The notes below the pieces were generated by a model. That model searched no databases. It saw only the letters and a program-made list of their open reading frames with translations, and had not been told where the DNA came from. From an uncultured Paracoccaceae bacterium (GTDB lineage Bacteria > Pseudomonadota > Alphaproteobacteria > Rhodobacterales > Rhodobacteraceae): a DNA stretch of 64,000 bases. How positions within the stretch are numbered: the stretch's first letter is position 1; every line of letters begins with the position of its first letter. Of the stretch, positions 9,255 to 18,868 are shown in pieces. A program made the position numbers and the translations under genes. The stretch lies in contig CANKZJ010000003.1 in the NCBI GenBank assembly GCA_947488605.1, positions 424,601-488,600 of the forward strand. The letters run 5' to 3'.

Positions 9255-9513
9255 CTGCGCTGTCCTTTCTTTCATCAAGGCCGGCATCATCAAAGACACC
9301 CAGCACATTCAAGAGCTGCCAGCCATCACCCGATAGCCGCTGGCGCAATTGGCCCTCGGCTGATCCGACTGAACAATCGCCAGACACTTCTGCCACTCCA
9401 TAATGGAGCCGCAAGGGGTTGTCTTGCTTGGCCTTGTAGTCGGCGTAGCAGGCGGCCTGTGCGAGTGTTGCGCTCAGCATCAATGCCATGAATGAGAAAG
9501 AAATTTGTTTCAT
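9232..9513 (-). CDS. small secreted protein, partner of the membrane winged-helix protein
   Basis: 93 residues starting at ATG 9513 (MKQISFSFMALMLSATLAQA), a standard signal peptide with likely cleavage after AQA at residue 20. The mature part is about 73 residues, begins ACYADYKAKQDNPL, contains two cysteines that could form a disulfide, and ends GEFFLRY. No known domain recognised. The stop lies within the beginning of the winged-helix membrane gene (23-44 bases overlap, depending on that start), so the two are co-translated. A periplasmic sensor or modulator acting on the membrane protein's loop is a reasonable inference. The open frame extends upstream to 9549, but without a signal peptide at that start. 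Confidence 0.7.
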   Translation of the reverse strand: MKQISFSFMALMLSATLAQAACYADYKAKQDNPLRLHYGVAEVSGDCSVGSAEGQLRQRLSGDGWQLLNVLGVFDDAGLDERKDSAGEFFLRY

Positions 9514-9560
9514 GTGGTCCACTTGATGCAAGGCACGTCTGATATTCAATAACGCCTCAT

Positions 9561-9585
9561 GTTATCGCGATGGCAATCGCATAAC
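9561..9585. promoter_or_regulatory. inverted repeat upstream of the membrane winged-helix operon
   Basis: Arms GTTAT-c-GCGAT (9561-9571) and ATCGC-ATAAC (9576-9585) around GGCA: ten matching base pairs with one extra base on the left. It lies 48 bases upstream of the ATG at 9513. On the minus strand its centre supplies a possible -35 (TTGCCA, 9576-9571) with a possible -10 (TATTGA, 9551-9546) 19 bases on. A transcription-factor operator is likely; autoregulation by the adjacent gene is inference. Confidence 0.5.
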
Positions 9586-9623
9586 CATCCCCCGATATTG
9601 TTTGGCAAGCCCGGTCAGCTCAA

Positions 9624-9662
9624 TTTCGGTTCATCGCCCCACGTTAGGCACCTGAACCGAAA
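9624..9662 (+). promoter_or_regulatory. 10-bp inverted repeat in the leader of the 164-aa secreted protein gene
   Basis: TTTCGGTTCA (9624-9633) and TGAACCGAAA (9653-9662) are perfectly complementary with a 19-base loop. The right arm ends at the ribosome-binding region (AAAGGAAC) 12 bases before the ATG at 9674, so as RNA the stem could partly mask translation initiation; as DNA it could be an operator. Which applies is not decidable from sequence. Confidence 0.45.
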
Positions 9663-9673
9663 GGAACAACAAG

Positions 9674-10168
9674 ATGTTTAAGCCATTGATTGCCGGGATC
9701 ACCGCACTTTCCCTGACACTTGCCACTGCAACACCGACATACGCCCAAGGGATGGACCGCGACGATGTTAGCAAGCTTCTGTTCGGCTTGGCGGCTGTTG
9801 CTGTCATCGGTGCCGCGATTGAACAAAACCGCGACCGTGATCGTAACCGTAGCCGCAGCACGCCTGTTCACGAAACTCCGCAATTGAACGGCATCAACCG
9901 TAATCCGGGCTGGTCTGATCTTGGGCGTCAGCACCAAACGAACACGAATGGACGTCGCGCTTTACCGCATGCGTGCCTGCGCAATGTCGAAACCCGCTTT
10001 GGCACCCAGCGCATGTTCGGCAAGCGCTGCCTTGAGAATAACTATCGCCACGCCAGCCGTCTGCCAGAACGTTGTGCCGTGCGCGTCTACACCAATGACG
10101 GCCCGCGCCGTGGCTTTGACCCCCTTTGCCTGCGCGAACAAGGCTTTCGATCAGATCGGCGCCACTAA
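9674..10168 (+). CDS. secreted basic protein of unknown function
   Basis: 164 residues with a good signal peptide (MFKPLIAGITALSLTLATAT, cleavage probably after AQG-region residue 25). Then a second hydrophobic patch LLFGLAAVAVIGAAIEQNR (about residues 35-53), a strongly charged Arg/Asp/Asn stretch (RDRDRNRSRS), and a C-terminal region with four cysteines (CLRN, GKRCLEN, ERCAV, PLCLRE) that may form two disulfides. No family recognised. Divergent from the membrane-regulator operon and sharing its 160-base intergenic region, so it is a candidate target of that regulator. ATG with AAAGGAAC upstream. Confidence 0.7.
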   Translation: MFKPLIAGITALSLTLATATPTYAQGMDRDDVSKLLFGLAAVAVIGAAIEQNRDRDRNRSRSTPVHETPQLNGINRNPGWSDLGRQHQTNTNGRRALPHACLRNVETRFGTQRMFGKRCLENNYRHASRLPERCAVRVYTNDGPRRGFDPLCLREQGFRSDRRH

Positions 10169-10274
10169 GGCGCTGAAAGGAAGCGCGGCTGCTTGCCCCA
10201 GTTGTCGCGCCACCTTGGGTGTTTGGTTTTAACGAGTACGCAGACTAGTGCGTAAGAAATCAAATACCCAGTAC

Positions 10275-10312
10275 GGGGCAGAGAGGTTGGACATGGCTCT
10301 CTGCCCCTTTTT
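10275..10312 (+). terminator. rho-independent terminator
   Basis: GGGGCAGAGAG (10275-10285) pairs with CTCTCTGCCCC (10297-10307) over an 11-base loop, followed by TTTTT. It ends the 164-aa secreted protein transcript about 105 bases after its stop. Confidence 0.85.
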
Positions 10313-10348
10313 CCTTGAAGTCATCGTTTGCATCTGGTGACTGACACT

Positions 10349-10979
10349 ATGACTAATCCTGATTTCAGTTTCGAGACGGCAGCACTTCAGCGCGGCTTTC
10401 TTCATGTCGCAGGCGTTGATGAGGTTGGGCGCGGGCCACTGGCTGGCCCTGTTGTTGCTGCCGCCGCCATTCTTGATCCTGCAAATATCCCTGATGGATT
10501 GAATGACAGTAAGAAGCTGACTGCCAAGCGGCGTGATGCGCTTTATGATGAATTGTTGGCGGTGGCGGATGTATCAATTGCGCAGGCGACAGTTACCGAG
10601 ATTGATGAACACAACATCTTACGTGCATCACACATTGCAATGGTGCGTGCGATTGCCGGTCTATCCCAAACAGCCGATCACGCCCTGATCGACGGCAATA
10701 TGATCCCACGTGGTTTAGCGATTTCGTCGGAGACAATTATCAAGGGTGACGCGCGTAGTTTGAGCATTGCCGCAGCCTCTATCATGGCCAAGGTGTGGCG
10801 CGATAGACACATGGTTGCATTGGCGCAACAGCACCCACACTACGGCTGGGAAAAGAACGCGGGATACCCAACAGCCCAGCATAAATTGGGACTTCAGCAA
10901 TTTGGCGTGACTCCGCATCATAGGCGTTCGTTCAAACCGATACACAACATGTTGTATCAAGATGAAAACCTAAGTGATT

Positions 10980-10981
<2 letters not shown>
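10349..10981 (+). CDS. rnhB: ribonuclease HII
   Basis: 210 residues from the ATG at 10349 (the frame also allows TTG at 10328). Family motifs: GVDEVGRGPLAGPV near the N-terminus with the catalytic Asp and Glu, NDSKKLTAKRRDAL, the third catalytic Asp in ALIDGN, SIAAASIMAKVWRD, and GYPTAQHKLGLQQFG near the end. Cleaves the RNA strand of RNA-DNA hybrids and starts ribonucleotide excision repair. Followed on the same strand by ccrM, 89 bases downstream; the intervening DNA holds the ccrM promoter region. Confidence 0.96.
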
Positions 10982-12180
<1,199 letters not shown>

Positions 12181-12260
12181 CACTTCACCAAAGTTGATAC
12201 CGCCGGTGCCTGCGGCAAGCCTGTCCAATATTGGATGGGCACGCGAGCACTAACTTTATA

Positions 12261-12289
12261 CCCGCCGTACTTGTACGGCGGGTTTTTTT
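12261..12289 (+). terminator. rho-independent terminator of ccrM
   Basis: CCCGCCGTAC (12261-12270), two-base spacer, GTACGGCGGG (12273-12282), then TTTTTTT. It sits between the ccrM stop and the convergent LysR gene. Confidence 0.92.
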
Positions 12290-13206
12290 CATACGGATCT
12301 AGCATTTGAAACCTGGAACGGTTCCAAGCTGGACGCGAATGCGTCCATAAATTCAAGGGTGATGGCGGATGGTTGTTTCATGGTCGGCCGCACCAACGAT
12401 AGCCGATGGGGAATTGCAGGCAAGAATGGCCGCGATTGAATATCCTGATCCGCAAATTTCAACGCGTCCAGTTCGCTGACAACTGCCACCCCAAGCCCGT
12501 GCGAGACCAATTCACATGCCGCGGTAAATTGTCGGGTTTCCACAAGGGTGTTCAAGACTGTGTTTGCATCAAGGAAAGCATTTGAGAGGCTTTTGAAGAA
12601 ATCGCTATCGCGGCGCGTATGGATGATTTTTTCCTGCGCCAGATCAAGCGGTGTGATTACTGTGAGGTGTTCCAACTGATGACCGGCGGGGAAAATGCAC
12701 ACAGTGCGGACATCGATATCCTTGCTGACCACAGCGGAATGCCCGCGAAAGCCGTCTGTTATTCCAAAGTCGAATTGCTCGTCGATCATCCATTCCATAA
12801 TCCGTTCTGGGCGATCGGGTTCGATTGTGATGCTGACGCCGGGTCGATCCTTAAGGAACTTTGCCACAACGGCGGGCAAATGGCTGGTCGCAAATCCGGG
12901 CAAGCAAGCGATTCGAATATGACCGGCCTTTCTCTCGGTTATACTTTGGCTGACCTCCCCAATCTGATTCATCAGATCAAGAACCCTTTGAATGTCTGCC
13001 TGAAGAAACCGCACTTCTTGCGTTGGGACAAGTTGCCCATCGCGCCGATCAAATAGCGAAAAGCCCAATGTTTGTCCCAGATCAGCAAGTAATCGGCTGA
13101 CAGCGGGTTGGCTAATGCCCAATTCTTTTGCGGCACGTGTCACAGAACCGTGTTGAATGACGGCCATAAGAGCCTCGAATTGGCGCAATCGGAGTTTTTG
13201 TTTCAT
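12289..13206 (-). CDS. LysR-family regulator, divergent from ugpBAEC
   Basis: 305 residues. N-terminal winged helix-turn-helix of LysR type (LRQFEALMAVIQHGSVTRAA..LGISQPAVSRLLADL, residues 6-43), followed by a periplasmic-binding-like effector domain (GHIRIACLPGFATSHLPAVV; QFDFGITDGF). Divergently transcribed from the ABC importer genes across 180 bases that contain an AT-rich dyad, so it very probably controls that importer. LysR regulators usually bind T-N11-A dyads between divergent genes and respond to a pathway metabolite; the ligand here is unknown. Confidence 0.92.
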   Translation of the reverse strand: MKQKLRLRQFEALMAVIQHGSVTRAAKELGISQPAVSRLLADLGQTLGFSLFDRRDGQLVPTQEVRFLQADIQRVLDLMNQIGEVSQSITERKAGHIRIACLPGFATSHLPAVVAKFLKDRPGVSITIEPDRPERIMEWMIDEQFDFGITDGFRGHSAVVSKDIDVRTVCIFPAGHQLEHLTVITPLDLAQEKIIHTRRDSDFFKSLSNAFLDANTVLNTLVETRQFTAACELVSHGLGVAVVSELDALKFADQDIQSRPFLPAIPHRLSLVRPTMKQPSAITLEFMDAFASSLEPFQVSNARSV

Positions 13207-13242
13207 GCCAATTCATCACATGAAACCCCAAGGCAATCCATA

Positions 13243-13256
13243 ATATAATGTTATAT
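13243..13256. promoter_or_regulatory. AT-rich dyad in the LysR-ugpB intergenic region
   Basis: ATATAA-TG-TTATAT is a perfect 14-bp palindrome, 37 bases upstream of the LysR start and 130 bases upstream of ugpB. It is a candidate LysR binding site; the AT-rich surroundings could equally be promoter elements. Confidence 0.35.
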
Positions 13257-13386
13257 ATATCGGAAATTTTGCAGTCTTGTATTATACCATTCTAGGTGTA
13301 TCGTTTTGGTGTTGAACAACTGATGCATGGGCTGCCCAAAGCATCGTACGACAGACAACGCACCGCTATGGTGCAAGGGAGGAACT

Positions 13387-14697
13387 ATGAAAAGATCTTT
13401 GCTCGGCGCGCTCGCCGTCTCAACAATGCTGTCGCCAGTCGCCGCGATGGCCCAAACAGAAGTCCAATTCTGGCATGCGTTTACTGGCCGCCTCGGAGAG
13501 CTGGTCGCGGCGCAAGTCGAAGAATTCAATGCCAGCCAAAGCGATTATGTTGTCGTGCAAAGCCATAAGGGTAACTATTCTGAAACCCTTAATGCAGGCA
13601 TCGCCGCGTTCCGTGCGGGTGAACAGCCTCACATTTTGATGGTGTTCGAAGTTGGTACCGCGACAATGATGGCCGCGGGCGGCGCTGTGCGTCCAGCCTA
13701 TGAGGTGATGGCGCAAAGCGGTGGTGCGTTGGATCAAGACGCCTACATCGGTGCGGTCAAAGGATACTACACGTCAACCGAAGGTGACATGCTGTCGCTG
13801 CCTTTCAATGCATCAACACCAGTTCTTTGGGTGAACCGTGACGCGATGGCAGCCGCTGGCGTCGATCCTGACACAGATTTGTCCACATGGCAGAACGTTG
13901 ATGCCGCGCTGACAGCGTTGAAGGCTGGTGGCGAAGAATGCCCGCTTGTGACTGCATGGCAAAGCTGGATTCACCTTGAGAACTTCTCGGCGTATCATGA
14001 CGTGCCATTTGCCACGCAGGACAATGGTTTTGCCGGACTTGATACCGAATTGGCGCTGAATGGCGAAGCCCAAGTCGCGCACCTGACCGCCATGGGCCAG
14101 TGGGCACAAGACGGCAAGTTCATCTATACAGGTCGCCGTAATGAAGGTGGCGCAAACTTCCGTGCTGGTGATTGTGCGCTGTTTACAGAAAGCTCTGCTG
14201 GGTATGCAGGCATCAGTTCAGAAGCTGAATTCGACTTTGACGTGCGTCCACTTCCTTATTGGGAAGGCCTCGGCAATGCGCCGCAAAACACCATCATCGG
14301 TGGTGCATCTTTGTGGGTTATGGAAGGCCACGAAGATGACGAATACATGGGCGCTGGTGCGTTCCTGAACTACCTTTCATCGGGCGACGTTCAAGCCAAA
14401 TGGCACCAGGATACCGGCTATTTGCCGATTACAGGCGAAGCAGGTGAAATCACACGCGCGGCGGGTTTCTATGAGGCAAATCCCGGTACAGATATTGCTG
14501 TGATCCAGATGACAGCGAACGAGCCGACAGCAAATTCCAAAGGCTTGCGTCTTGGGTCCTTCGACCAAATTCGCGGCATCATCGACGAAGAGCTGGAAGG
14601 CATCTGGGCCGGTGACAAGACCGCCCAAGAGGCGATGGATAGCGCAAAAGAGCGTGGCGATGCACTATTGCGCCGCTTCGAAGCTGCCAACCGCTAA
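13387..14697 (+). CDS. ugpB: ABC transporter substrate-binding protein, UgpB type
   Basis: 436 residues with signal peptide MKRSLLGALAVSTMLSPVAA (cleavage after AMA near residue 23). Extracellular solute-binding family 1: mature start TEVQFWHAFTGRLGELV, then YSETLNAGIAAFRAGEQPHI and FNASTPVLWVNRDAM, which match UgpB. Presents sn-glycerol-3-phosphate or a glycerophosphodiester to the UgpAE permease in the periplasm; substrate assignment is by family resemblance. ATG at 13387 has an excellent GGGAGGA site; upstream extensions of the frame lack a signal peptide. First gene of ugpB-A-E-C. Confidence 0.9.
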   Translation: MKRSLLGALAVSTMLSPVAAMAQTEVQFWHAFTGRLGELVAAQVEEFNASQSDYVVVQSHKGNYSETLNAGIAAFRAGEQPHILMVFEVGTATMMAAGGAVRPAYEVMAQSGGALDQDAYIGAVKGYYTSTEGDMLSLPFNASTPVLWVNRDAMAAAGVDPDTDLSTWQNVDAALTALKAGGEECPLVTAWQSWIHLENFSAYHDVPFATQDNGFAGLDTELALNGEAQVAHLTAMGQWAQDGKFIYTGRRNEGGANFRAGDCALFTESSAGYAGISSEAEFDFDVRPLPYWEGLGNAPQNTIIGGASLWVMEGHEDDEYMGAGAFLNYLSSGDVQAKWHQDTGYLPITGEAGEITRAAGFYEANPGTDIAVIQMTANEPTANSKGLRLGSFDQIRGIIDEELEGIWAGDKTAQEAMDSAKERGDALLRRFEAANR

Positions 14698-14761
14698 GGC
14701 GTAGACACTAGCGGCAGGCCCTTGATTGGGCCTGCCGGTTCTTAGAAGGGGGGCAGGGACT

Positions 14762-15643
14762 ATGGAAAAACGCGTCACATTTCGTGGCTGGTGGCTGCCC
14801 GCATTGCTGATTGCACCACAAGTCTTGGTATCGGCGGTCTTCTTTTTCTATCCTGCCGGTCAGGCGATTTGGCAGTCTTTGTTTATTCCTGACCCATTTG
14901 GCCTGTCGTCCCAATTTGTGGGGCTTGGCAATTTCGAATTTCTGCTGGGTGACAGGTTCTATCGCGCGTCTTTCGGCACCACGGCGGTGTTTTCAATTCT
15001 TGTGACGTTATGTTCGATGATCCCGGCGCTGTTCCTTGCGGTGATGGCAGACCGGTTGATCAAGGGATCGGGCGTCTACCGTACCATGCTTATCTGGCCT
15101 TACGCTGTCGCCCCTGCGATTGCGGGTGTGCTGTGGCTGTTCATGTTCAACACGCGCGTGGGCGTTGTGTCGTGGTATTTGGGCAATCTCGGATACGACT
15201 GGAACCATGTTTTGAACGGAGGCGAGGCGATGGGCCTTGTCGTCGTTGCCTCGGCATGGGGCCGCATCAGTTATAACTTTTTGTTCTTCTTTGCCGCTCT
15301 GCAAGCCGTGCCGCGATCAGTGATCGAAGCTGCGGCCATTGATGGCGCGCGTTTCTGGAAACGGTTCTGGACGATTGTCCTGCCGCTTTTGTCGCCAACC
15401 ACATTCTTCTTACTGGTCGTGAATATCGTCTATTCGTTCTTTGAAACCTTCGGTGTCATCCACACAATCACGTCCGGCGGACCACAGCAGTCGACAACCG
15501 TTCTTGTGTACAAAGTCTTCTCTGACGGTTTTGTGGGGCAGGATTTGGGGTCATCATCCGCGCAGTCAGTCATCTTGCTGGTCGTCGTCGGCTTACTGAC
15601 CATAGTCCAGTTCAAGTTCGTAGAGAAAAGGGTGCATTACTGA
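14762..15643 (+). CDS. ugpA: ABC transporter permease, UgpA type
   Basis: 293 residues, about six membrane helices, binding-protein-dependent permease family (BPD_transp_1). The EAA loop near residues 199-220 ([20 protein letters not shown]) couples to the ATPase. N-terminus [20 protein letters not shown] is the usual MalF/UgpA-like start; ATG 14762 has GCAGGGA upstream. Lies 64 bases after ugpB and overlaps ugpE by one base (TGATG). Inner-membrane half of the importer channel. Confidence 0.92.
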   Translation: MEKRVTFRGWWLPALLIAPQVLVSAVFFFYPAGQAIWQSLFIPDPFGLSSQFVGLGNFEFLLGDRFYRASFGTTAVFSILVTLCSMIPALFLAVMADRLIKGSGVYRTMLIWPYAVAPAIAGVLWLFMFNTRVGVVSWYLGNLGYDWNHVLNGGEAMGLVVVASAWGRISYNFLFFFAALQAVPRSVIEAAAIDGARFWKRFWTIVLPLLSPTTFFLLVVNIVYSFFETFGVIHTITSGGPQQSTTVLVYKVFSDGFVGQDLGSSSAQSVILLVVVGLLTIVQFKFVEKRVHY

Positions 15644-16500
15644 TGGCCCAAGAAATTCATGGTATGGTTGAAAAGCGTGGTGCGGGCCTTTGGTTGACCC
15701 ACGTATTTATGATCTTGGGTGTTTTGATCATCTTCTTTCCGATCTGGCTGGCCTTTGTGGCATCCACCATCACGCAGCCTGAAATTGTCAGACCACCCAT
15801 GCCGCTTTGGCCGGGTGATCAACTGTGGGAAAACTACTCAAAAGCTTTGTTTTCGGGCGTGAATGTGCCTGTGGCGACGATGTTGGTGAACAGCCTTGTG
15901 ATGGCCGTTGGTATTGCCGTGGGCAAGATCGTGATCTCGCTGTTGTCTGCTTTTGCGATCGTTTATTTTCGGTTTCCGGGGCGGAACATCTTCTTTTGGA
16001 TGATCTTTCTGACCCTGATGCTGCCGGTTGAGGTTCGCATCGTGCCAACCTACGAAGTTGTCGCAGGATTTGGGATGCTCAACAGCTATGGAGGACTGAT
16101 CTTTCCATTGATCGCCTCTGCCACAGCGACCTTCTTGTTTCGCCAGTTTTTCCTGACGATTCCCGATGAACTGGCCGAGGCCGCGCGCGTTGATGGTGCC
16201 AGCCCGATGCGGTTCTTTTGGGATATCGTTGTGCCCATGAGCCGGACCAACATTGCGGCCCTGTTTGTTATCTTGTTCATCTACGGCTGGAACCAATACC
16301 TGTGGCCGCTGCTGATCACGACAGACCCCGAAATGAACACGATCGTGATGGGGATCAAACAGATGTTCCCCTCGGGCGATGACGTGGCCGAATGGCCCGT
16401 GATCATGGCCACGTCCATCCTTGCGATGATCCCTCCGGTGATTGTCGTCGTCAGTATGCAACGGCTGTTTATCCGCGGCCTCGTCGATAGCGAGAAATAG
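15643..16500 (+). CDS. ugpE: ABC transporter permease, UgpE type
   Basis: 285 residues, six predicted helices, MalG/UgpE-like permease. The EAA loop is visible as [20 protein letters not shown] about two thirds in, and [19 protein letters not shown] before it. Start ATG overlaps the ugpA stop. Forms the heterodimeric channel with UgpA in the inner membrane. The ATPase gene begins 3 bases after its stop. Confidence 0.92.
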   Translation: MAQEIHGMVEKRGAGLWLTHVFMILGVLIIFFPIWLAFVASTITQPEIVRPPMPLWPGDQLWENYSKALFSGVNVPVATMLVNSLVMAVGIAVGKIVISLLSAFAIVYFRFPGRNIFFWMIFLTLMLPVEVRIVPTYEVVAGFGMLNSYGGLIFPLIASATATFLFRQFFLTIPDELAEAARVDGASPMRFFWDIVVPMSRTNIAALFVILFIYGWNQYLWPLLITTDPEMNTIVMGIKQMFPSGDDVAEWPVIMATSILAMIPPVIVVVSMQRLFIRGLVDSEK

Positions 16501-16503
16501 AAT

Positions 16504-17568
16504 ATGGCAACGGTTTCCCTTAAGGGCGTCAAGAAAAGTTTTGGCTCTACAGATGTCATCCACGGCATCACGACAGATATCACCGACGGCGAATTCATCG
16601 TGATTGTCGGGCCGTCGGGGTGTGGCAAGTCCACCTTGCTGCGCATGGTTGCGGGGCTTGAGACAGTGTCGGCAGGCGAGGTGTTCATTGGTGGTGATCT
16701 TGCCAACAACAAGGAACCGATGGACCGTGATATCGCGATGGTATTTCAAAACTATGCGCTTTATCCGCATATGTCAGTGCGTCAGAACATGGGGTATGGT
16801 CTGAAAATCGCCAAGATGCCCAAAGACGAAATCGATGCCAAGGTCGTAGCCGCCGCCAAGCTTTTGCAGCTTGAACCCTTGCTGGATCGCAAGCCCAAGC
16901 AGCTGTCAGGCGGGCAACGCCAGCGTGTCGCCATGGGCCGTGCGATTGTGCGCGAACCGGCCGTGTTCCTCTTTGATGAACCGCTTTCGAACCTTGACGC
17001 AAAGCTGCGCGTTCAGATGCGGCTAGAGATTAAGGAGCTGCAATCAAAGCTTGGTATTACATCGCTTTATGTGACCCACGACCAAGTCGAAGCCATGACA
17101 ATGGCGGACCGGATGATCGTGATGAATGCGGGCATCGCTGAGCAGATTGGCACCCCGCTTGAGGTCTACGAGACTCCGCGCACATTGTTTGCAGCGCAGT
17201 TCATTGGCAGCCCGGCAATGAACATCGTCGATGCCGACGTGAAGGGTGGTGAAATTCTGTTTGGAGGACAGGTCGTGGGGCAAGCCGTTGGCGCGGATGG
17301 CCCGGTCAAATTGGGCGTGCGCCCAGAACACCTCGTGGCTGATGACGCGGGACCATTGCGTCTTGTTGTGAAAATGGCAGAACCGCTTGGGGCCAACACC
17401 CTTTTGCACGGTGTGCTTGAGGGGTCTGACGTCGGCTTTACGGCCAGCTTGCAGGGTGTTCATCTTATGCCTGAGAACAAAGCAGCGAGCGGCTTTCGGA
17501 TTGATGCAGGTAAGGCACATCTGTTTGATGCCGAAACAGGCCTGCGCCGCACAAGCGAAGCGGGTTGA
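16504..17568 (+). CDS. ugpC: ABC transporter ATP-binding protein, UgpC type
   Basis: 354 residues. Complete nucleotide-binding domain: Walker [10 protein letters not shown] (about residues 37-45), Q-loop [13 protein letters not shown], signature [14 protein letters not shown], Walker [15 protein letters not shown]-loop VTHDQVEAM. The C-terminal OB-like regulatory domain ([13 protein letters not shown]) is typical of the MalK/UgpC/PotA subfamily. Energises the UgpBAE importer on the cytoplasmic face. Last gene of the operon. Confidence 0.94.
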   Translation: MATVSLKGVKKSFGSTDVIHGITTDITDGEFIVIVGPSGCGKSTLLRMVAGLETVSAGEVFIGGDLANNKEPMDRDIAMVFQNYALYPHMSVRQNMGYGLKIAKMPKDEIDAKVVAAAKLLQLEPLLDRKPKQLSGGQRQRVAMGRAIVREPAVFLFDEPLSNLDAKLRVQMRLEIKELQSKLGITSLYVTHDQVEAMTMADRMIVMNAGIAEQIGTPLEVYETPRTLFAAQFIGSPAMNIVDADVKGGEILFGGQVVGQAVGADGPVKLGVRPEHLVADDAGPLRLVVKMAEPLGANTLLHGVLEGSDVGFTASLQGVHLMPENKAASGFRIDAGKAHLFDAETGLRRTSEAG

Positions 17569-17670
17569 TCGTGTACCGTTAGAGATGAAGCGCTAGCTTT
17601 GGTTTTTCTTCCTGAAAGCGGACATTGAATATGGAATGCCGCACGGCTGCTTCGTTCCACATAGCTGTCA

Positions 17671-18813
17671 TTACCGCGGCATTGGATTGCTGGCTGTCTT
17701 ATAAGGCTCCCAGTCTTTGATCTCGGGGTAGTAGCGCGCGCGCCAATCCCGGATCAGTGGGTGCATCATCTTTTTCCATACGTATGGGACCAGCGCTATC
17801 ATTGTCATCAAAGGGTAGCCGTATGGCAGCTGTGGCGCTTCCTCTTCGCCATAGGTCTGTAGCAACGGATAGCGTCGGTTGGGTTTGTAATGATGGTCCG
17901 AATGCCGCTGCAAATTGATCAACAGCCAGTTTGACGCCTGCTGTGTCGCGTTCCAGGAATGGCGCGGTAAGACATGCTCGTACTTTCCATCGCCAAGATG
18001 TTTGCGGGTCAGGCCGTAGTGCTCAACGTAATCAACCAGCTCAAGCTGGAAGACCGCCCAAAACGCCTGCACCGTGAACAAGAAGACACCCCAGCCACCA
18101 CCGATGACCCACGCTAACAACAAGAAACCGGCCTGTAGTCCAAGATAAAGCCAAAACGGGTTAGATCGATGAAACCAAGGCAGGTTCTTACGGGCCAGCA
18201 TCCCTTTTTCTGCCTTGAAGGCTGAGATAAGCGATTGGTACAGGACCCTTGGAAAGAAGTGATAAAAGCTTTCGCCATAGCGTGCCGTCACCGGATCACG
18301 CGGCGTGCCGATATAGCGGTGGTGCACCAGCAGGTGTTCCGACCGGAAATGAGAGTAAAGTACCGAAGCCAGCAAAATATCCGCCATCCAACGCTCGGCC
18401 TTTGGTTTTTGGTGCATAAGTTCGTGGCTATAGTTGATCCCGATCGTACCAGACAGAATGCCTAGAGCGGCGAAAAGCGCCCATTCCTCAAGACGGCTTA
18501 GGTGACCGGATTGGACCACATAGATCATGATGCCAAAAATCGTGATCAGTTGGACCGGTGTCCAAAGCAGCGTGATCAACCGATACCAGTTCAACTGCGC
18601 CTCGGGCGTCTCAAGGTCCGGGTTTTTGGCGTCTTGTCCTATGACAAAATCGAGGGCTGTAAAAAGATACCACGTCGACAGCGGCAGCAATGCTATCGTC
18701 CATCCGCCATTGATCGCTGCGAAAATCGCAAGCGGCACCAATCCCAGTGACAGCCAGAAAGGCAAAGCGGCGGGCAGTCGGGTGAATTTTGATGTCTCGG
18801 TGGTCGTGGTCAT
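17671..18813 (-). CDS. alkB: AlkB-type membrane alkane 1-monooxygenase
   Basis: 380 residues from ATG 18813. Polytopic membrane protein of the fatty-acid desaturase/AlkB non-haem di-iron superfamily. Histidine boxes: HELMHQ (130-135), EHLLVHH (159-165) and LQRHSDHH (301-308), plus the AlkB-specific VEHYGL (263-268). The last two are diagnostic of AlkB rather than desaturases. Box 2 differs from the usual EHNRGHH and the HYG motif begins DYVEHYGL instead of NYVEHYGL. Expected reaction: O2-dependent terminal hydroxylation of medium-chain alkanes, fed electrons by rubredoxin. No rubredoxin or alcohol dehydrogenase gene is next to it, so the substrate is open. Convergent with ugpC. Confidence 0.85.
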   Translation of the reverse strand: MTTTTETSKFTRLPAALPFWLSLGLVPLAIFAAINGGWTIALLPLSTWYLFTALDFVIGQDAKNPDLETPEAQLNWYRLITLLWTPVQLITIFGIMIYVVQSGHLSRLEEWALFAALGILSGTIGINYSHELMHQKPKAERWMADILLASVLYSHFRSEHLLVHHRYIGTPRDPVTARYGESFYHFFPRVLYQSLISAFKAEKGMLARKNLPWFHRSNPFWLYLGLQAGFLLLAWVIGGGWGVFLFTVQAFWAVFQLELVDYVEHYGLTRKHLGDGKYEHVLPRHSWNATQQASNWLLINLQRHSDHHYKPNRRYPLLQTYGEEEAPQLPYGYPLMTMIALVPYVWKKMMHPLIRDWRARYYPEIKDWEPYKTASNPMPR

Positions 18814-18868
18814 GATGTGTCTCGACAAGGTTTCACCAGCAGAAGTTTAAGAAGCGAGATATTAAAAC

